From Trematomus loennbergii (lineage: Eukaryota > Chordata > Actinopteri > Perciformes > Nototheniidae), in NCBI GenBank assembly GCA_012861695.1, contig JAAOOA010000086.1, forward strand, positions 7,221,885 to 7,285,884: a stretch of DNA of 64,000 bases. The letters run 5' to 3'. Below, piece by piece: positions 63,110 through 64,000 of this stretch. Numbering within the stretch: position 1 is the first letter of the stretch; each line of letters opens with the position of its first letter. A program made the position numbers and the translations under genes. The notes under the pieces are model-generated. The model did no database searches and was not told the DNA's origin. It saw only the letters and a program-made list of their open reading frames with translations.

Positions 63110-63360
63110 GGCAGGAGAGCGCACAGCTGGGTCCCCAACATCACTCACTCTGACTAGACATTCCGTACGAAATGTGTCAGGGGAAAAAGGGGGACGTCCC
63201 TCTCATAAAAGGGAAATACAGGCCACTCTCCGTGTGCCGAGGCAGGAGAGAGGCGCACAGCTGGATCCCTGACGTCACTCACTCTGACAGGACACTCAGC
63301 ACAGGGTGTGTCAGAGAGGAATGGGAGACATCCCTCAAATAAAATTGAATAAATGAACAG
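63110..63360. repeat. Tandem duplication, ~131-bp unit, over the recombinase C-terminus
   Basis: GGCAGGAGAG occurs at 63110 and 63241. It is followed in both places by GCGCACAGCTGG, then by matching CACTCACTCTGAC and a TGTGTCAG block. On the minus strand the unit encodes the end of the recombinase: FYLRDVSHSSLTHPVLSV in the upstream copy and FYERDVPLFPLTHFV in the downstream copy. The Tyr-containing tail is therefore present twice. Confidence 0.75.
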
Positions 63361-64000
63361 GGAGAAGACCAAGATGCAGCAGTGCAAATGTCTTCCACTG
63401 ACATTCCTCCGTGCAAAGCCGTGGAGGAGGAAACATTCCTCTGGTGGAGTGCGCATTGATGTTTCCGGGGGATCCACCCCAGCGGAGACATATGTGACAC
63501 AGCTTCACACAGCCAGTGTGACAGCCGTTGTGCAGATAGAGACTGCCCTATCGAGCGCTCTCTATAATGCACAAACAGGCGCTGAGAACGGCGCAAGGCA
63601 GCCGTGCGCGCCACATAGCAGGACAGCTGAGATGAGACGTGGCTTCTTCCTCCGACCTGTGAGGAGGGGGAAAGAAGCCAGCCAGGGTGATCACTCTTGA
63701 CCTAAAAAGTTTGTGATGACCTTAGCCTTAGGCATGAAGCCGGGTTAGCATAAACGGCTGTCCTCCCTGGCGATTGAGGTAGGCTGCCGTGGCCTGTTGG
63801 CTGGGCGAATCAACACATGTTTGATTGTACAGCAACGGGGCGAAGTGCTGGAATACTTCCCAACCCGGAGAACAGCTCCAGCACATTTACTCTGACGCAC
63901 GGGGTAGGTGCGTGGGCGAATGAACCACCTCTGGAGACCCCTCCTGTGGGGAGACCCCGGGGAATCCCCACGTGATCAGCTGACGTCATGCTGAGCAGCT
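63282..64000 (-). pseudogene. DIRS-type retrotransposon RNase H and tyrosine recombinase, decayed, cut by window edge
   Basis: DIRS elements encode a reverse transcriptase/RNase H and a tyrosine recombinase that integrates the DNA copy. Read on the minus strand from the right edge, the RNase H part shows NVLEL (about 63873-63887), HFAPLL (63830-63847) and AYLNRQGG (63761-63784); the last is a hallmark of DIRS RNase H. The recombinase follows: PKAKVITNF near 63706-63732, LAGFFPPP near 63660-63685, QRLSHWLCEAV near 63500-63530, the catalytic HSTR box (63440-63451), then GGMSVEDIC, AASWSS and FYLRDV with the candidate catalytic Tyr at 63339-63341. These blocks fall in different frames. NVLEL is shifted from HFAPLL, and HSTRG is shifted from AASWSS/FYLRD. 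There are also in-frame stops, so the gene is dead. The reverse transcriptase would lie beyond position 64000. The family call rests on motif order rather than an alignment. Confidence 0.85.

Larger units (their letters stand above)
62532..64000 (-). mobile_element. DIRS-type retrotransposon, 3' part, running off the right edge
   Basis: The coding remnant (63282-64000) is followed in its own direction by two copies of a ~131-bp unit (63110-63360), a short hairpin (62810-62852) and a ~55-bp-arm palindrome (62532-62796). DIRS-type elements end in inverted terminal repeats plus an internal complementary region, and make no target-site duplication. The layout here fits that, but the left terminus lies outside the window, so the roles of the palindrome arms are inferred. 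Confidence 0.75.

Noticed and set aside
63154..63700. Separate minus- and plus-strand frames of 107-115 codons
   Set aside because: They are out-of-frame pieces or shadows of the single decayed DIRS-type recombinase already described.

Overview
The window looks like non-coding DNA from a ray-finned (teleost) fish, probably intergenic or deep intronic. The evidence is very long CA/GT microsatellites, A+T-rich unique sequence, and fish-type mobile elements: Tc1-like, DIRS-type, tRNA-derived SINEs and TTAA-flanked MITEs. I could not recognise a single host exon, tRNA, rRNA or known ncRNA on either strand. The only protein-coding sequence I can support is two decayed mobile-element genes: a broken Tc1-like transposase (60022-61012, +) and a broken DIRS-type RNase H / tyrosine recombinase (63282 to the right edge, -). 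No species is assigned.

Layout. 1-8045: mostly unique, with a possible LINE tail (2540), a purine tract (2969), copy A of a ~1 kb repeat (4112-5200) and a degenerate ~43-bp phased repeat (6999-7230). 8050-10250: a 2.2-kb TTAA-flanked element; a 608-bp relative lies inverted at 22024-22631. 10850-20430: several CA/GT arrays including exactly 100 CA units at 14391-14590, a tRNA-derived SINE (about 16040-16258, -) and an L2/CR1-like LINE 3' end (about 19078-19398). 20430-30100: mainly unique DNA with scattered degraded fish repeats. 30102-30850: a MITE with GCGCGTTTCCACTACA ends. 31341-31824 and 40611-41942: two copies of one TTAA MITE; the second is split by an 840-bp solo LTR (40693-41532) with a perfect 5-bp target duplication. 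39835-40515: a third TTAA family. 42840-44205: dense CA/GT arrays. 47341-47618: a second SINE. 48829-49460: a MITE with AGSCRCTTTCACACC ends. 49770-50866: copy B of the ~1 kb repeat. 54061-56744: a 2.7-kb foldback element with 59-60-bp inverted ends, a ~65-bp minisatellite and a nested MITE. 57680-58790: two CA arrays. 59666-61232: the Tc1-like element, inserted in a SINE. 62532-64000: the 3' part of a DIRS-type retrotransposon running off the right edge.

There is no gene network here. What the window records is nested mobile-element history: LTR into MITE, Tc1 into SINE, MITE into foldback. It also shows heavy simple-repeat expansion. Most open reading frames longer than 60 codons are read-through of CA/GT arrays (His-Thr or Val-Cys repeats) or chance frames.
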